Shown here piece after piece: positions 17,534 to 25,261 of a stretch of 64,000 nt of DNA. Within the stretch, counting starts at the first letter, position 1; each line of letters starts with the position of its first letter. The stretch lies in contig DASUFL010000021.1 in assembly GCA_036274595.1 (NCBI GenBank), positions 16,909 through 80,908 of the forward strand, in the 5' to 3' direction. A program made the position numbers and the translations under genes. The notes below the pieces were generated by a model. The model did no database searches and had not been told where the DNA came from. It worked only from the letters and a program-made list of their open reading frames with translations. Origin of the DNA: WS-9 sp036274595 (GTDB taxonomy: Bacteria; Eisenbacteria; RBG-16-71-46; SZUA-252).

Positions 17534-18793
17534 CTAGCGCTCCAGCACGTCCCCGCTCGCGAGCCCGTCGTGCGGAAAATCCTCTTCCGCGAGATCGGGC
17601 GCGATCCGCACGTTCCGTCCGACGGTGATCCCCTCGGGTACGCGCGTCTCCTTGCCCACGAGCGTGATCCCTGCGCTCAGGTGCTCGGGACAGGCGCGAT
17701 TGGGCGTCGACGGTCCGGTGCCGATCACGGCCGCGCGACCCACGTGCACGCGCTTGTCGAGGATCACGCGGTCGAGCACGGCGTCCGGACCGATCCAGGC
17801 CGCCCCCATCACGATCGAGTCGCGCACCACCGCCCCCTCCTCGACGACCGCTCCCGGAAAGAGAACCGACCGCTCGACCGTGCCGTTCACGATCGTGCCG
17901 TGCGTCACGATGGACGAGCGGACCTGCGCGCCGGCTCCAATGCGGGCCGGCGGATACTCGGTGGAGGGTGTGAAGATGGGCCAGCGGGCGTCCTCGAGCG
18001 GAAACGGAGGATCCTCGCTCACGAGATCGAGATTGGCCTGATAGAAGGAGTCGAGCGTCCCGATGTCCTGCCAGTAGCCCGGGACGAGAAAGGCGGCGAC
18101 GCGTCCGCGCTCCACGAGCGCGGGGAGGATGTCCCGGCCGAAGTCGTGCGCCGAGTTCCGCTCGTCGTCCTTCACCAGCTCTTGCAGGAGCGCCGCGACC
18201 CGGAACACGTAGACGCCCATCGAGATCCTCCCCGAGGGCGGATTCTTCGGCTTCTCGAGAAAGCCCGTGATCCATCCCGAGGCGTCCGTGCGCACCACGC
18301 CGAAGTGGGACGCCTGCTCGACCGGAATCTCGGTGATCGCGACCGTCGCGTCGGCGCCCCGCTCCAGATGCGCCTCGATCATGGGGCGGTAGTCCATGCG
18401 GTACACGTGATCGCCCGAGAGCACCAGGATGTGCTCCGCCTGGCGATCCGCGACGCGGTGCCAGTTCTGCCAGACCGCGTCCGCGGTGCCGCGGTACCAG
18501 TCGTTCTCCGCCCACCCCTGGAAGGGCTGGAGGAGCTCGACCCCGCCGCGCTTTCGATCGAGATCCCAGGCGCGGCCGATCCCGATGTGGTCGCGCAGCG
18601 AGAGCGGCCGGTACTGGGTGAGAATGCCGACGTCGAAGATGCCCGAGTTCACGCAGTTCGAGAGCGTGAAGTCGATGATGCGGTACTTGCCGCCGAAGGG
18701 AACGGCGGGCTTGGCGCGCTTCTCCGAGAGGAGGCAGAGCCGGCTCCCGACGCCGCCGGCGAGGATCATCGCGTACTGGACCCCGCTCATCAT
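17534..18793 (-). CDS. glgC: Glucose-1-phosphate adenylyltransferase
   Basis: Makes ADP-glucose from glucose-1-phosphate and ATP, the committed step of bacterial glycogen synthesis. The 419 residues match the family. The nucleotidyltransferase domain keeps all key elements: ILAGGVGSRL, KRAKPAVPFGGKYR, WYRGTADAVWQN, LSGDHVYRMDY, and GFLEKP with the substrate-binding Lys. The C-terminal left-handed beta-helix carries ERSVLFPGAVVEEGAVV hexapeptide repeats. The start overlaps the stop of the upstream paralogue (ATGATGA), so the pair is translationally coupled and may form a heteromer. Two tandem ATGs are possible starts. Confidence 0.93.
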   Translation of the reverse strand: MMSGVQYAMILAGGVGSRLCLLSEKRAKPAVPFGGKYRIIDFTLSNCVNSGIFDVGILTQYRPLSLRDHIGIGRAWDLDRKRGGVELLQPFQGWAENDWYRGTADAVWQNWHRVADRQAEHILVLSGDHVYRMDYRPMIEAHLERGADATVAITEIPVEQASHFGVVRTDASGWITGFLEKPKNPPSGRISMGVYVFRVAALLQELVKDDERNSAHDFGRDILPALVERGRVAAFLVPGYWQDIGTLDSFYQANLDLVSEDPPFPLEDARWPIFTPSTEYPPARIGAGAQVRSSIVTHGTIVNGTVERSVLFPGAVVEEGAVVRDSIVMGAAWIGPDAVLDRVILDKRVHVGRAAVIGTGPSTPNRACPEHLSAGITLVGKETRVPEGITVGRNVRIAPDLAEEDFPHDGLASGDVLER

Positions 18794-20037
18794 CGCGCCG
18801 CCCCCACGGGCCGCGGCCTCACCGTCGAGCCGGAGGGCACCTCGTCGCGCCCGAAGTCGCGCTCCCGCACGCCGATCTCGACGAGCGTGTTCCGCCCCAC
18901 CCTGGCGCCGGCCGGCACCTCGGCCCCCTTCCCGATCACGCAGAGCCCGCCTGCCAGATCGTGCGGGTGCTCGCGGTGGCGGACGGGCTCGCCGACGCCT
19001 ACCTCGGCCTTCTCGCCGATCCGCACCTGCTTGTCGATGATGGCGCCATGGAGGCGCGCGCCCGGAAGGATGCGCGTGTCGTGCATCACGATGGAGTCCT
19101 CGACGACCGCCCCCGCGCCCACGTGGACGCCTGGGAAGAGAATCGAGCGGCGCACGGCCCCTTCGATGCGAGCGCCGTGCGCGATCATGCTCGACGCGAC
19201 CTCGGCGGTCCCGCCCAGGAGGCAGGGCGCGCGGTCCTCGCTCGGCGTGTAGACGAGCCAGTCGGGATCGTTGAGGTTGATGGGGGGAAGCGGGCGCAGG
19301 AGATCCATGCTCGCCGCGTAGTAGGAATCGATCGTCGTCACGTCGTGCCAGTAGCCGTCGAAGGGCTCCGCGTGCACCGGGAGCCCCTCCTCGATCATCG
19401 GACGGATCACGTCCGCCACGAGGTCGGGACCGAGCGAGGGATCGGCGAGCCGCGCGAGGAGATCGCGCCCGCGGAAGAGATAGATCGAGGCCGACACCTG
19501 GGTCCCCGGCCCTCCGTCGCGGCGCACCTCGACGCCGCGGAGGCGGCCCGTGCCGTCCACGTCCACGATGCCGTAGCGCTCCGCCTCGTCATCGGGGCTC
19601 CGCGTCGTGACCACCGTCAGGACCGAGCCGCGCGCCTCGTGGCGCGCGATCAGCGATCCGTAGTCCATCTTGTAGATGAGGTCCCCGGAGACGACGAGGA
19701 TGTGCCGCGCCTGCGCGTCCGCGATCACGTTCCGGTTCTGGACGAGCGCGTCGGCGGTGCCGCGGTACCAGTTCGTCGCGCGCTGCCGCACGTAGGGCGG
19801 AAGAAGGCGGATCCCGCCGTCCCGCCGGTCGAGGTCCCACGCCCGGCCGATCCCGATGTGCTCCTGGAGCGACAGGGGCGCGTACTGCGTGAGCACGCCG
19901 ATCCGGTAGAGCCCCGAGTGGACGCAGTTCGAGAGGGTGAAGTCGATGATGCGATACTTGCCGCCGAAGGGGAGCGCCGAGGCCGTGCGCATGCGCCCGA
20001 GCGCGTGGAGCCGCTCGCTCTTCCCCCCCGCGAGCAC
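18790..20037 (-). CDS. GlgC paralogue lacking catalytic residues (GlgD-like)
   Basis: About 415 residues, clearly related to GlgC: LPFGGKYRIIDFTLSNCV, NWYRGTADALVQN, VVSGDLIYKMDY, and a C-terminal hexapeptide-repeat helix. It departs at positions that matter in GlgC. The RAKPAV segment is MRTASAL, the glycine-rich loop is LAGGKSERLHAL, GDH is GDL, and the EKP lysine segment reads GVEVRRDGG. This suggests a regulatory or non-catalytic partner like Firmicutes GlgD. It directly precedes and overlaps glgC. The annotated start is GTG 20037, but strand beta-1 (ILVLVLAGG) seems to extend upstream. A CTG at 20067 may be the real start. Confidence 0.85.
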   Translation of the reverse strand: MLAGGKSERLHALGRMRTASALPFGGKYRIIDFTLSNCVHSGLYRIGVLTQYAPLSLQEHIGIGRAWDLDRRDGGIRLLPPYVRQRATNWYRGTADALVQNRNVIADAQARHILVVSGDLIYKMDYGSLIARHEARGSVLTVVTTRSPDDEAERYGIVDVDGTGRLRGVEVRRDGGPGTQVSASIYLFRGRDLLARLADPSLGPDLVADVIRPMIEEGLPVHAEPFDGYWHDVTTIDSYYAASMDLLRPLPPINLNDPDWLVYTPSEDRAPCLLGGTAEVASSMIAHGARIEGAVRRSILFPGVHVGAGAVVEDSIVMHDTRILPGARLHGAIIDKQVRIGEKAEVGVGEPVRHREHPHDLAGGLCVIGKGAEVPAGARVGRNTLVEIGVRERDFGRDEVPSGSTVRPRPVGAAR

Positions 20038-20092
20038 GAGGACGAGGATCGGCGGGACGACGGTCAGGCGCGGACCCTCCGGCGCGGAGCGC

Positions 20093-21121
20093 CTAGAATG
20101 CGTAGGAAGCGGAGATGCGGTGGCTCGAATCCAGATCCTGATGGTCCAGGTACGCGTAGTCGAGCCCGAATTTCTTGAAGCGGAAGCCGGTCCCTGCCGC
20201 GAAGTTCTTCCCCTCGAGGCCGGTTCGCAGGGCGAGCTTTCGCTCGAGCCAGTATTCGAGGCCAGGGTGGAAGACGAACGTCACCGAGCCGAGATTGGCC
20301 TGGCTCGAGAGCTGCTCGTCGGAGAAGCCCATGTCCACGTCGAACGCCGCGGTGATGATGTGCTTCCGGTTCGAGAAGGCGGTCGTCTTCGCGAAGCCGA
20401 GGCGCAAGGAGGGAGCGATGAACTCGTCCGTGCCGGTGTTCCAGAGGATCCGCGTGGTGGTGGCATCGCTCAGCTTCGCACCCGCCGACCATCCGTGCGG
20501 GCCCAGGTAGAGCGCGCCGACGTCGAGGCCGAATCCGTTCGAGCGGAGACTGTCCCCCAGCCACTGGTGCACGAGCTTCACGTTGCCGCCGAGCGAGAAC
20601 CCGCGGCTCACTTCGCGCGCGTAGCTGAAGAGGAGCGCGACGTCGTTGTCGCTGTCGAACACGAAGCGGCTCTCGTCCACGACGAGGCGGTCCTCGGGAT
20701 AATCGAAGCGGCCGTTTCCGTTCACGTCGATGATCTCGAGCCCGCGCGTGTCGGGGATCTCGTCCACGCCGAGGCGGATGAGCGAGACCGCGAGCCCCTG
20801 CTTCGCCTTGCCCGGCGCGCCCAGGGGGGCGGAGTAGGACAGGTAGTCGTACTGCACGATGGATCCGAACTGCTCCGCGTGCATGGCCTGGACTTCATGC
20901 TTGTCCAGCGTGGCGAGCCCGGCCGGATTCCAGTACGCCGCCGTCCCGTCGTCGGCGAGGCCGGCGAAGGCGCTCCCCATGCCGAGCGCGCGCGCGCCAA
21001 CCCCGACGCGGAGGAATTCCCCGGCGTAGCGGGTCGCGTGGGCGGGGAGGGCGAGCAGGAGGAGCCCGGCCGACAGGGCCAGAAGGGCCGGAAGGCGCGT
21101 GCGGAGACTCGGAAGGGTCAT
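20093..21121 (-). CDS. PorV/PorQ-family outer-membrane beta-barrel protein
   Basis: 342 residues with a signal peptide (about 1-29, ending PAHA). Its mature N-terminus YAGEFLRVGVGARALGMG leads to AFAGLADDGTAAYWNPAG, the hallmark of the UPF0164/PorV-PorQ barrels. Alternating beta strands run to the C-terminus, which ends RISASYAF with a terminal Phe as in outer-membrane barrels. In type IX secretion PorV shuttles cargo bearing C-terminal Ig-like sorting domains. Two such cargo-like peptidases occur in this window (2.8 and 57 kb). A role in that pathway is inference. A TATAAG -10-like box lies at 21145-21150. Confidence 0.8.
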   Translation of the reverse strand: MTLPSLRTRLPALLALSAGLLLLALPAHATRYAGEFLRVGVGARALGMGSAFAGLADDGTAAYWNPAGLATLDKHEVQAMHAEQFGSIVQYDYLSYSAPLGAPGKAKQGLAVSLIRLGVDEIPDTRGLEIIDVNGNGRFDYPEDRLVVDESRFVFDSDNDVALLFSYAREVSRGFSLGGNVKLVHQWLGDSLRSNGFGLDVGALYLGPHGWSAGAKLSDATTTRILWNTGTDEFIAPSLRLGFAKTTAFSNRKHIITAAFDVDMGFSDEQLSSQANLGSVTFVFHPGLEYWLERKLALRTGLEGKNFAAGTGFRFKKFGLDYAYLDHQDLDSSHRISASYAF

Positions 21122-21144
21122 GGCCGGATGATGGGACCCCTGGC

Positions 21145-21150
21145 CTTATA
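21145..21150 (-). promoter_or_regulatory. -10-like box upstream of the PorV-like gene
   Basis: TATAAG on the minus strand, about 24 bases before the ATG at 21121. No good -35 hexamer is seen at 17-18 bases, so support is weak. Confidence 0.35.
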
Positions 21151-21182
21151 GCGCGGCATCTCCTGGGGAACTACCCGCGGGC

Positions 21183-21207
21183 AAAGCCGCCGGTTCCCCC
21201 CGGCGGC
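21183..21207 (-). terminator. Hairpin terminator after the PilZ gene
   Basis: Perfect 8-bp stem (GCCGCCGG/CCGGCGGC, 21186-21193 with 21200-21207) and a 6-base loop, followed on the minus strand by TTT. It sits just downstream of the PilZ stop and upstream of the PorV-like promoter. The T tract is short. Confidence 0.45.
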
Positions 21208-21212
21208 CCGGA

Positions 21213-21647
21213 TCACGGTGCGGCGCTCCGACGGGGCCTCGCCGGCTCCGGCTCGCCGTTCGTGGTCGGGATGCGGCGGATGGTCCGCCAGACGATGTAC
21301 TGCTCGATCAGCTCCCGGTCTCCCTCGGCCAGGTCGGTGAAGTAGCAGGCCAGCTCGTAGCGGGTCTGCTGGCGGGGTCCGGTCCGCTCCTCGCACCGGA
21401 CGATCACGCCCTGGACCTGGAGCATCCGCTCGCGCCGGAGGCTCCGCCCGAACGGCGGCAGGAGCAGGGTCAGAGCCACCTTCGTGAGCGGCGACAGGAA
21501 GTGGCGGCTCCCGAACTGGATTCCGCTCGCGGAGAGGTTGATGGACTCGGTGGTGACGACCGACGCTTCGTCCCCCCCTGCGACCTGCATCGCGAGCTTG
21601 GCGGAGATGCGCGGCGATTGGCGGCGCTCGCGGGTCGGCTTCGTCAT
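21213..21647 (-). CDS. PilZ domain protein (c-di-GMP receptor type)
   Basis: A 144-residue single-domain cytoplasmic protein. The c-di-GMP binding signatures are both present: RRQSPR (RxxxR) near residues 8-13 and NLSASGIQF (N/DxSxxG) near 37-45, followed by the beta-barrel core (VALTLLLPP, MLQVQGVIVRCEE, YELACYFTDL). Binding of c-di-GMP is expected from these motifs; the target process is unknown. The start ATG has AAGGAGA eight bases upstream. It lies 33 bases after rnr, probably in the same transcript, and is followed by a hairpin terminator. Confidence 0.88.
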   Translation of the reverse strand: MTKPTRERRQSPRISAKLAMQVAGGDEASVVTTESINLSASGIQFGSRHFLSPLTKVALTLLLPPFGRSLRRERMLQVQGVIVRCEERTGPRQQTRYELACYFTDLAEGDRELIEQYIVWRTIRRIPTTNGEPEPARPRRSAAP

Positions 21648-21680
21648 GGGATCTCTCCTTGTGGGTGCGTCCCTCGGGGC

Positions 21681-23660
21681 CTAGCGGCGACCCTTCTGAC
21701 GCCGGTGCGCGGTGCGCTTCCCCTGCGCCCGCCGTTTCTGCCTCGGGCCGCCCCCGATGCCTGGGACGAGCCCCAATTCGACTTCTCTGCGGTCGAGGTC
21801 GGCGCGGCTGACCACGACCGCGATCGCGTCTCCCAGCCCGAAGCGATGCCGAGATCGCTTGGACCGGAACGAAAATCCGTGCTCCGCGAGGCTCAGCGAC
21901 GGATCGCCGAGCGCCCGCTTCGGCAGGAACCCCTCGATGTTCCAGTCGGGGATCCTGACGAAGAGTCCGCCCGGGGTGAGTCCCGCGATGATGCCCCGCG
22001 CTTCTTCACCCAAGCGCTGGAGCGCGAAACGCACCGCCTTCCGCTTCTCGACGTCGCGCTCCGCGTCGTCGGCGGCGATCTCCGCCTCCGTGGCGCGCCC
22101 CGCGACCGACGCGTTGAGCCACTCCCCCGCGAACGCCCAGGGATCGCCCCCCGCGCGCGGGTGTCCTTCGAGCAGGAACCGCTTCACGATCCGGTGATTC
22201 GCGAGATCGGGATACCGGCGGATGGGGGAAGTGAAGTGCGCGTATCCCGCCATTCCCAGTCCGAAATGACCCACGTCGACCAGATCGTAGCGAGCTTTTT
22301 CCAGGGCACGGAGCAGGTACAGGTTGAGGAGCCGATCTTTCGGTGCGCGGCCGTGGCTGATCCAGCGCCGAAGCTGCCGCGCATCCGTGACGATTTGCGC
22401 CGGTCCCTGTTTGCCGAGATAACGTGCCGCCTCGAAGAAGGAGCGCAGCTTATCATACCGGGGTCGCTCGTGAACCCGGTAAAGAAAGGGGAGCTCGCGC
22501 TCGTGAGCGCGCTGCCCCACGATCTGGTTCGCGAGCAGCATGAACTCCTCGATCAGCCCGTGCGTCGGCAGCCGGGGCGTCTCGTCGAAGCGCACGGGAT
22601 CTCCCTGCGCGTCCAGCTCCGGCTTGATCTCCGGCAGGTCGAGCTCGAGGCCCCCCTTCTCGAAGCGCCGCTCGCGAAGCGCGTTCGCGAGCCGGTCGAG
22701 CGTGCGGAGCGCGACCGCGGTGTCTCCCGACTCCTCGCGCAGGATCCGGTGCGCCTCGGGATAGCTGAGCGACGCCGCACTCCGGATCACTCCCTCGACG
22801 ACGCGCGCGCCGACGAGCGCGCCGTTCTCCGCGATATCCGCGAGCACGGAGACCGTGAGCCGGTCGTCCCCTTCCGTCAGGCTGCAGAGCGTGGACGAGA
22901 GCGCCTCGGGCAGCATCGGATAGGTCGTGTCCGCGAGATAGACGCTCGTCCCGCGCTCGATCGCCTCCCGGTCGAGGGCGGTACCTGGGCGGACGTAGTG
23001 TGTCACGTCGGCGATGTGGATGCCGACCGTGGTCACGCCTCCGGTCACGGCCTCGATCGAGAGCGCGTCGTCGTGGTCCTTCGCGTCGGCCGGATCGATC
23101 GTGAGCACGCGGCTCGCGCGAAAGTCGGTGCGCCCGCGAATCGCGTGCGACACCGAGTCCTCGCGGAACGCGGCCGCCTCGCGCTCGGCTTCGGGATCGA
23201 ACTCGGTCCGGATCCCCTCCTCGAGCGCGACGATCCAGCTGTCCTCGCGCGGGTCGTCGTCCGCGAACACGGCCTCGACCGTGCCGACGAGCGGCTCGGG
23301 AGGCGTCGGCTTCAAACGCACGAGGACGCGCGTGCGCGGCGGGATGCGCGCGCGGCCATGGAGCGTGAGCAGGATCTCGCGGGGATACTCGGGCCGCTCC
23401 GGCAGGAGGAGCGCGTTCCGTCCGCGCCCTTCGAAGCGCCCCAGGATGCCGTACTTCGTTCGCTCGAGGATCTCGAGCACTTCGTGCGCGTCGCCCTGCG
23501 GGCCCGAGTCGAGGTAGCCGGCCCGCACGCGATCTCCGTGGAGCGCCCCCCCCATGGCGAAGGGGGGGATGAAGAGGTCCTCGCCGCCATCCTCGACCCG
23601 GACGAATCCGTAGCCGAAGCGCGTGCGCTCGAGGCGCCCGACCTGAGTGCGCTGGGTCAT
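21681..23660 (-). CDS. rnr: Ribonuclease R (RNB-family 3'-5' exoribonuclease)
   Basis: A 659-residue processive exoribonuclease that degrades structured RNA and helps in mRNA and rRNA turnover. The N-terminal cold-shock/OB region starts VGRLERTRFGYGFVRVE with EDLFIPPFAMGGALHGDRV. The RNB catalytic domain (about 180-520) carries TIDPADAKDHDDALSIE, with the metal-binding aspartates, then HIADVTHYVRPGTALD and YTHFTSPIRRYPDL-like residues (YAHFTSPIRRYPDLANH). A C-terminal S1 domain (about 565-640) precedes a basic tail. It is shorter than E. coli RNase R because it lacks the N-terminal helix-turn-helix. The ATG lies about 25 bases past a strong terminator. Confidence 0.95.
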   Translation of the reverse strand: MTQRTQVGRLERTRFGYGFVRVEDGGEDLFIPPFAMGGALHGDRVRAGYLDSGPQGDAHEVLEILERTKYGILGRFEGRGRNALLLPERPEYPREILLTLHGRARIPPRTRVLVRLKPTPPEPLVGTVEAVFADDDPREDSWIVALEEGIRTEFDPEAEREAAAFREDSVSHAIRGRTDFRASRVLTIDPADAKDHDDALSIEAVTGGVTTVGIHIADVTHYVRPGTALDREAIERGTSVYLADTTYPMLPEALSSTLCSLTEGDDRLTVSVLADIAENGALVGARVVEGVIRSAASLSYPEAHRILREESGDTAVALRTLDRLANALRERRFEKGGLELDLPEIKPELDAQGDPVRFDETPRLPTHGLIEEFMLLANQIVGQRAHERELPFLYRVHERPRYDKLRSFFEAARYLGKQGPAQIVTDARQLRRWISHGRAPKDRLLNLYLLRALEKARYDLVDVGHFGLGMAGYAHFTSPIRRYPDLANHRIVKRFLLEGHPRAGGDPWAFAGEWLNASVAGRATEAEIAADDAERDVEKRKAVRFALQRLGEEARGIIAGLTPGGLFVRIPDWNIEGFLPKRALGDPSLSLAEHGFSFRSKRSRHRFGLGDAIAVVVSRADLDRREVELGLVPGIGGGPRQKRRAQGKRTAHRRQKGRR

Positions 23661-23684
23661 GGGATCACCGCCGGCGCCGCGTCA

Positions 23685-23736
23685 GGAGTAAAAGAGGGCC
23701 GGCCCGAACGTCCCCCAACGGGGGCCGTCGGGCCGG
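23685..23736 (-). terminator. Rho-independent terminator after the HU/bS22-like transcript
   Basis: On the minus strand a 9-bp stem CCGGCCCGA/TCGGGCCGG (23699-23707 with 23728-23736) encloses a second small hairpin (CCCCC/GGGGG). It is followed by CCCTCTTTTACT. It separates the hupB-type operon from rnr. Confidence 0.75.
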
Positions 23737-23782
23737 AGACCGGTCCGGGAGCGGCAGAGAAGAGCCGCGTGGAGCGCTCCGA

Positions 23783-23878
23783 TCAGCGAAGCTTCTTCTT
23801 GTGCCGATCGCGCCGGAGCCGCTTCTTGCGCTTGTGAGTGGCGATCTTCTTCCGCTTCCTTTTCTTTCCGCTTCCCAT
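23783..23878 (-). CDS. 31-residue bS22/mS38-like small ribosomal protein (AURKAIP1/COX24 domain)
   Basis: A very short, extremely basic protein: MGSGKKRKRKKIATHKR... with more than half Lys/Arg. The pattern matches the AURKAIP1/COX24 domain, known as mS38 in mitochondrial ribosomes and bS22 in mycobacterial ones, where it sits on the small subunit. Evidence for coding: ATG with AAAGGAG six bases upstream, placement 24 bases after the HU gene, and a rho-independent terminator right after its stop. It is too short for most gene-calling cut-offs. Function is inferred from sequence type only. Confidence 0.75.
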   Translation of the reverse strand: MGSGKKRKRKKIATHKRKKRLRRDRHKKKLR

Positions 23879-23902
23879 CGGTCTCCTTTGGCCGCCCGCA
23901 GG

Positions 23903-24181
23903 TCAACCGCCGCGGACCGCGCCCTTCAGCTCGTTCGACGCCTTGAAGACCGGCACCAGCTTCGCCGGCACCATCACCTCGGCGCCCGATCTCGGGTTTC
24001 GGGCCTTGCGGGCTTTGCGCTCCCGCACCTTGAAGGTCCCGAAACCGCGGATCTCGATATGCTTCCCTTCGCTCAACGCTCGCGAGATCGCGTTCAACAG
24101 CTGATCGACGATCGTGGCCGTCTCGCTCTTCGAAATCTTGGTCGAGGACGATATCTCGTCCACGAGATCGGCTTTCGTCAT
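23903..24181 (-). CDS. hup: HU/IHF-family nucleoid DNA-binding protein
   Basis: A 92-residue histone-like protein that dimerises and bends DNA. It shows the family core: MTKADLVDEIS at the start, EGKHIEIRGFGTFKVRERKAR, and NPRSGAEVMVPAKLVPVFKASNELK with the PxF-containing C-terminal part. The ATG at 24181 has GAGGAAA six bases upstream and fits the family N-terminus; a longer upstream frame is rejected. HU versus IHF cannot be settled from this single subunit. It is driven by a promoter just after the sppA stop and is probably co-transcribed with the bS22-like gene. Confidence 0.95.
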   Translation of the reverse strand: MTKADLVDEISSSTKISKSETATIVDQLLNAISRALSEGKHIEIRGFGTFKVRERKARKARNPRSGAEVMVPAKLVPVFKASNELKGAVRGG

Positions 24182-24230
24182 GTCGTTTCCTCCATCGGCT
24201 CGGGCCGCGTAACCACCGTAGCCAGGCCAG

Positions 24231-24259
24231 AATCTAGCATCGGGCTGCGGGGCCGTCAA
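24231..24259 (-). promoter_or_regulatory. Sigma70-type promoter of the HU gene
   Basis: TTGACG (24259-24254), 17-base spacer, TAGATT (24236-24231) on the minus strand, starting directly after the sppA stop codon. The predicted leader is about 43 bases and contains the HU Shine-Dalgarno. Confidence 0.6.
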
Positions 24260-25180
24260 TCAACGCAGGCGATACTCCAGACGGGGTCCCTTCGAAGAGA
24301 ACCCGGCAGCCTCGCCGACCTGGTTCATCTTCTCGTCGAGCAAATCCAAGAGACCCACCTTGTGACGCTCCTTGCGGACGATCGTAGGTTCTCCCCGGAT
24401 CCCTCCCAGCTTGGCCGCCATGTCGATCGCGTCGTCGAGATCCCCGAGCCGGTCCACGAATCCGTACTCGAGCGCCTGGTCTCCCGAGAAGACCCGTCCG
24501 TCGGCGTAGGGCAGGATGTCCTCCCGCTCCATGCCGCGGCCGTCGACGATCGCATCCACGAACTGGTCGTACACGTTGGACAGCACGTTTTGGAGGAGCT
24601 CGCGCTCCTCGGCCGTCATCGGACGCCACATGCTCCCAACGTCCTTGTATTTCCCTGTCTTGATCACCTCGAAGTGAAGGCCCACCTTGCGGAACAGCTC
24701 CTCGGTGTTCGGAAAGCTCATGATCACGCCGATCGAGCCCGTGAGCGTCCCTGGATTCGAGACGATGGAATCGGCCGCGCAGGCGACATAGTACGCGCCC
24801 GACGCCGCCACGCCCGCGAAGGACGCGATCACGGGTTTCTTGTCGTCGTGCAGCTTCCGGAGCGCCTCGTAGATCTCCTGAGACGCCGCCACGCCCCCGC
24901 CCGGACTGTCGAGGCGGACCACGACCGCCTTCACGCTGGCGTCACGGTCGAGCCGCTCGATCTGGTCCACGATGTCATCGGAATCGTCGATCTCGCCGAG
25001 AATCTCCACGAGTCCGACGCGTCCCCCCAATCCTCCCCAGGCGGGGCGGTCTCCGCTCAGCGCCATGTTGACCACCAGGAACGCGAGCGCCACGGTCGCC
25101 ACCGTCCCGACCAGCAGAAGCGCACAGCCTAGGAGCCAGCGATTCCGAGCCAAACGCCCTCCCGATCCCTGGTTCAGCAC
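24260..25180 (-). CDS. sppA: Signal peptide peptidase SppA (S49 family)
   Basis: 306 residues; a membrane-anchored protease that degrades cleaved signal peptides. One N-terminal transmembrane helix lies at about 15-40. The S49 domain contains RLDSPGGGVAASQEIY, the nucleophile region SFAGVAASGAYYVACAAD (Ser), and the general-base Lys in TGKYKDVGS. The length fits the short single-domain SppA type, as in Bacillus, rather than the duplicated E. coli form. The GTG start at 25180 lacks a clear Shine-Dalgarno; a TTG about ten codons later has GGGAGG before it. The HU gene follows immediately. Confidence 0.92.
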   Translation of the reverse strand: MLNQGSGGRLARNRWLLGCALLLVGTVATVALAFLVVNMALSGDRPAWGGLGGRVGLVEILGEIDDSDDIVDQIERLDRDASVKAVVVRLDSPGGGVAASQEIYEALRKLHDDKKPVIASFAGVAASGAYYVACAADSIVSNPGTLTGSIGVIMSFPNTEELFRKVGLHFEVIKTGKYKDVGSMWRPMTAEERELLQNVLSNVYDQFVDAIVDGRGMEREDILPYADGRVFSGDQALEYGFVDRLGDLDDAIDMAAKLGGIRGEPTIVRKERHKVGLLDLLDEKMNQVGEAAGFSSKGPRLEYRLR

Positions 25181-25232
25181 TTGGGATAGACCGACTGAAC
25201 GTAGCAGACCGGAGGCGGGCTGTGAAAGGAGG

Positions 25233-25261
25233 AAGGCGCCGCGGTCTCGCCGCGGCGCCTT
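25233..25261 (-). terminator. Strong hairpin between gpmI and sppA
   Basis: Perfect 12-bp stem AAGGCGCCGCGG/CCGCGGCGCCTT with a five-base loop. On the minus strand it is followed by CCTCCTTTC, a weak T tract, so it may end transcripts coming from upstream before sppA begins. Confidence 0.5.

Noticed and set aside
24182..24259. Longer HU protein starting at 24259
   Set aside because: The extra 26 residues lie over the promoter, are not HU-like, and the ATG at 24181 has a strong Shine-Dalgarno.
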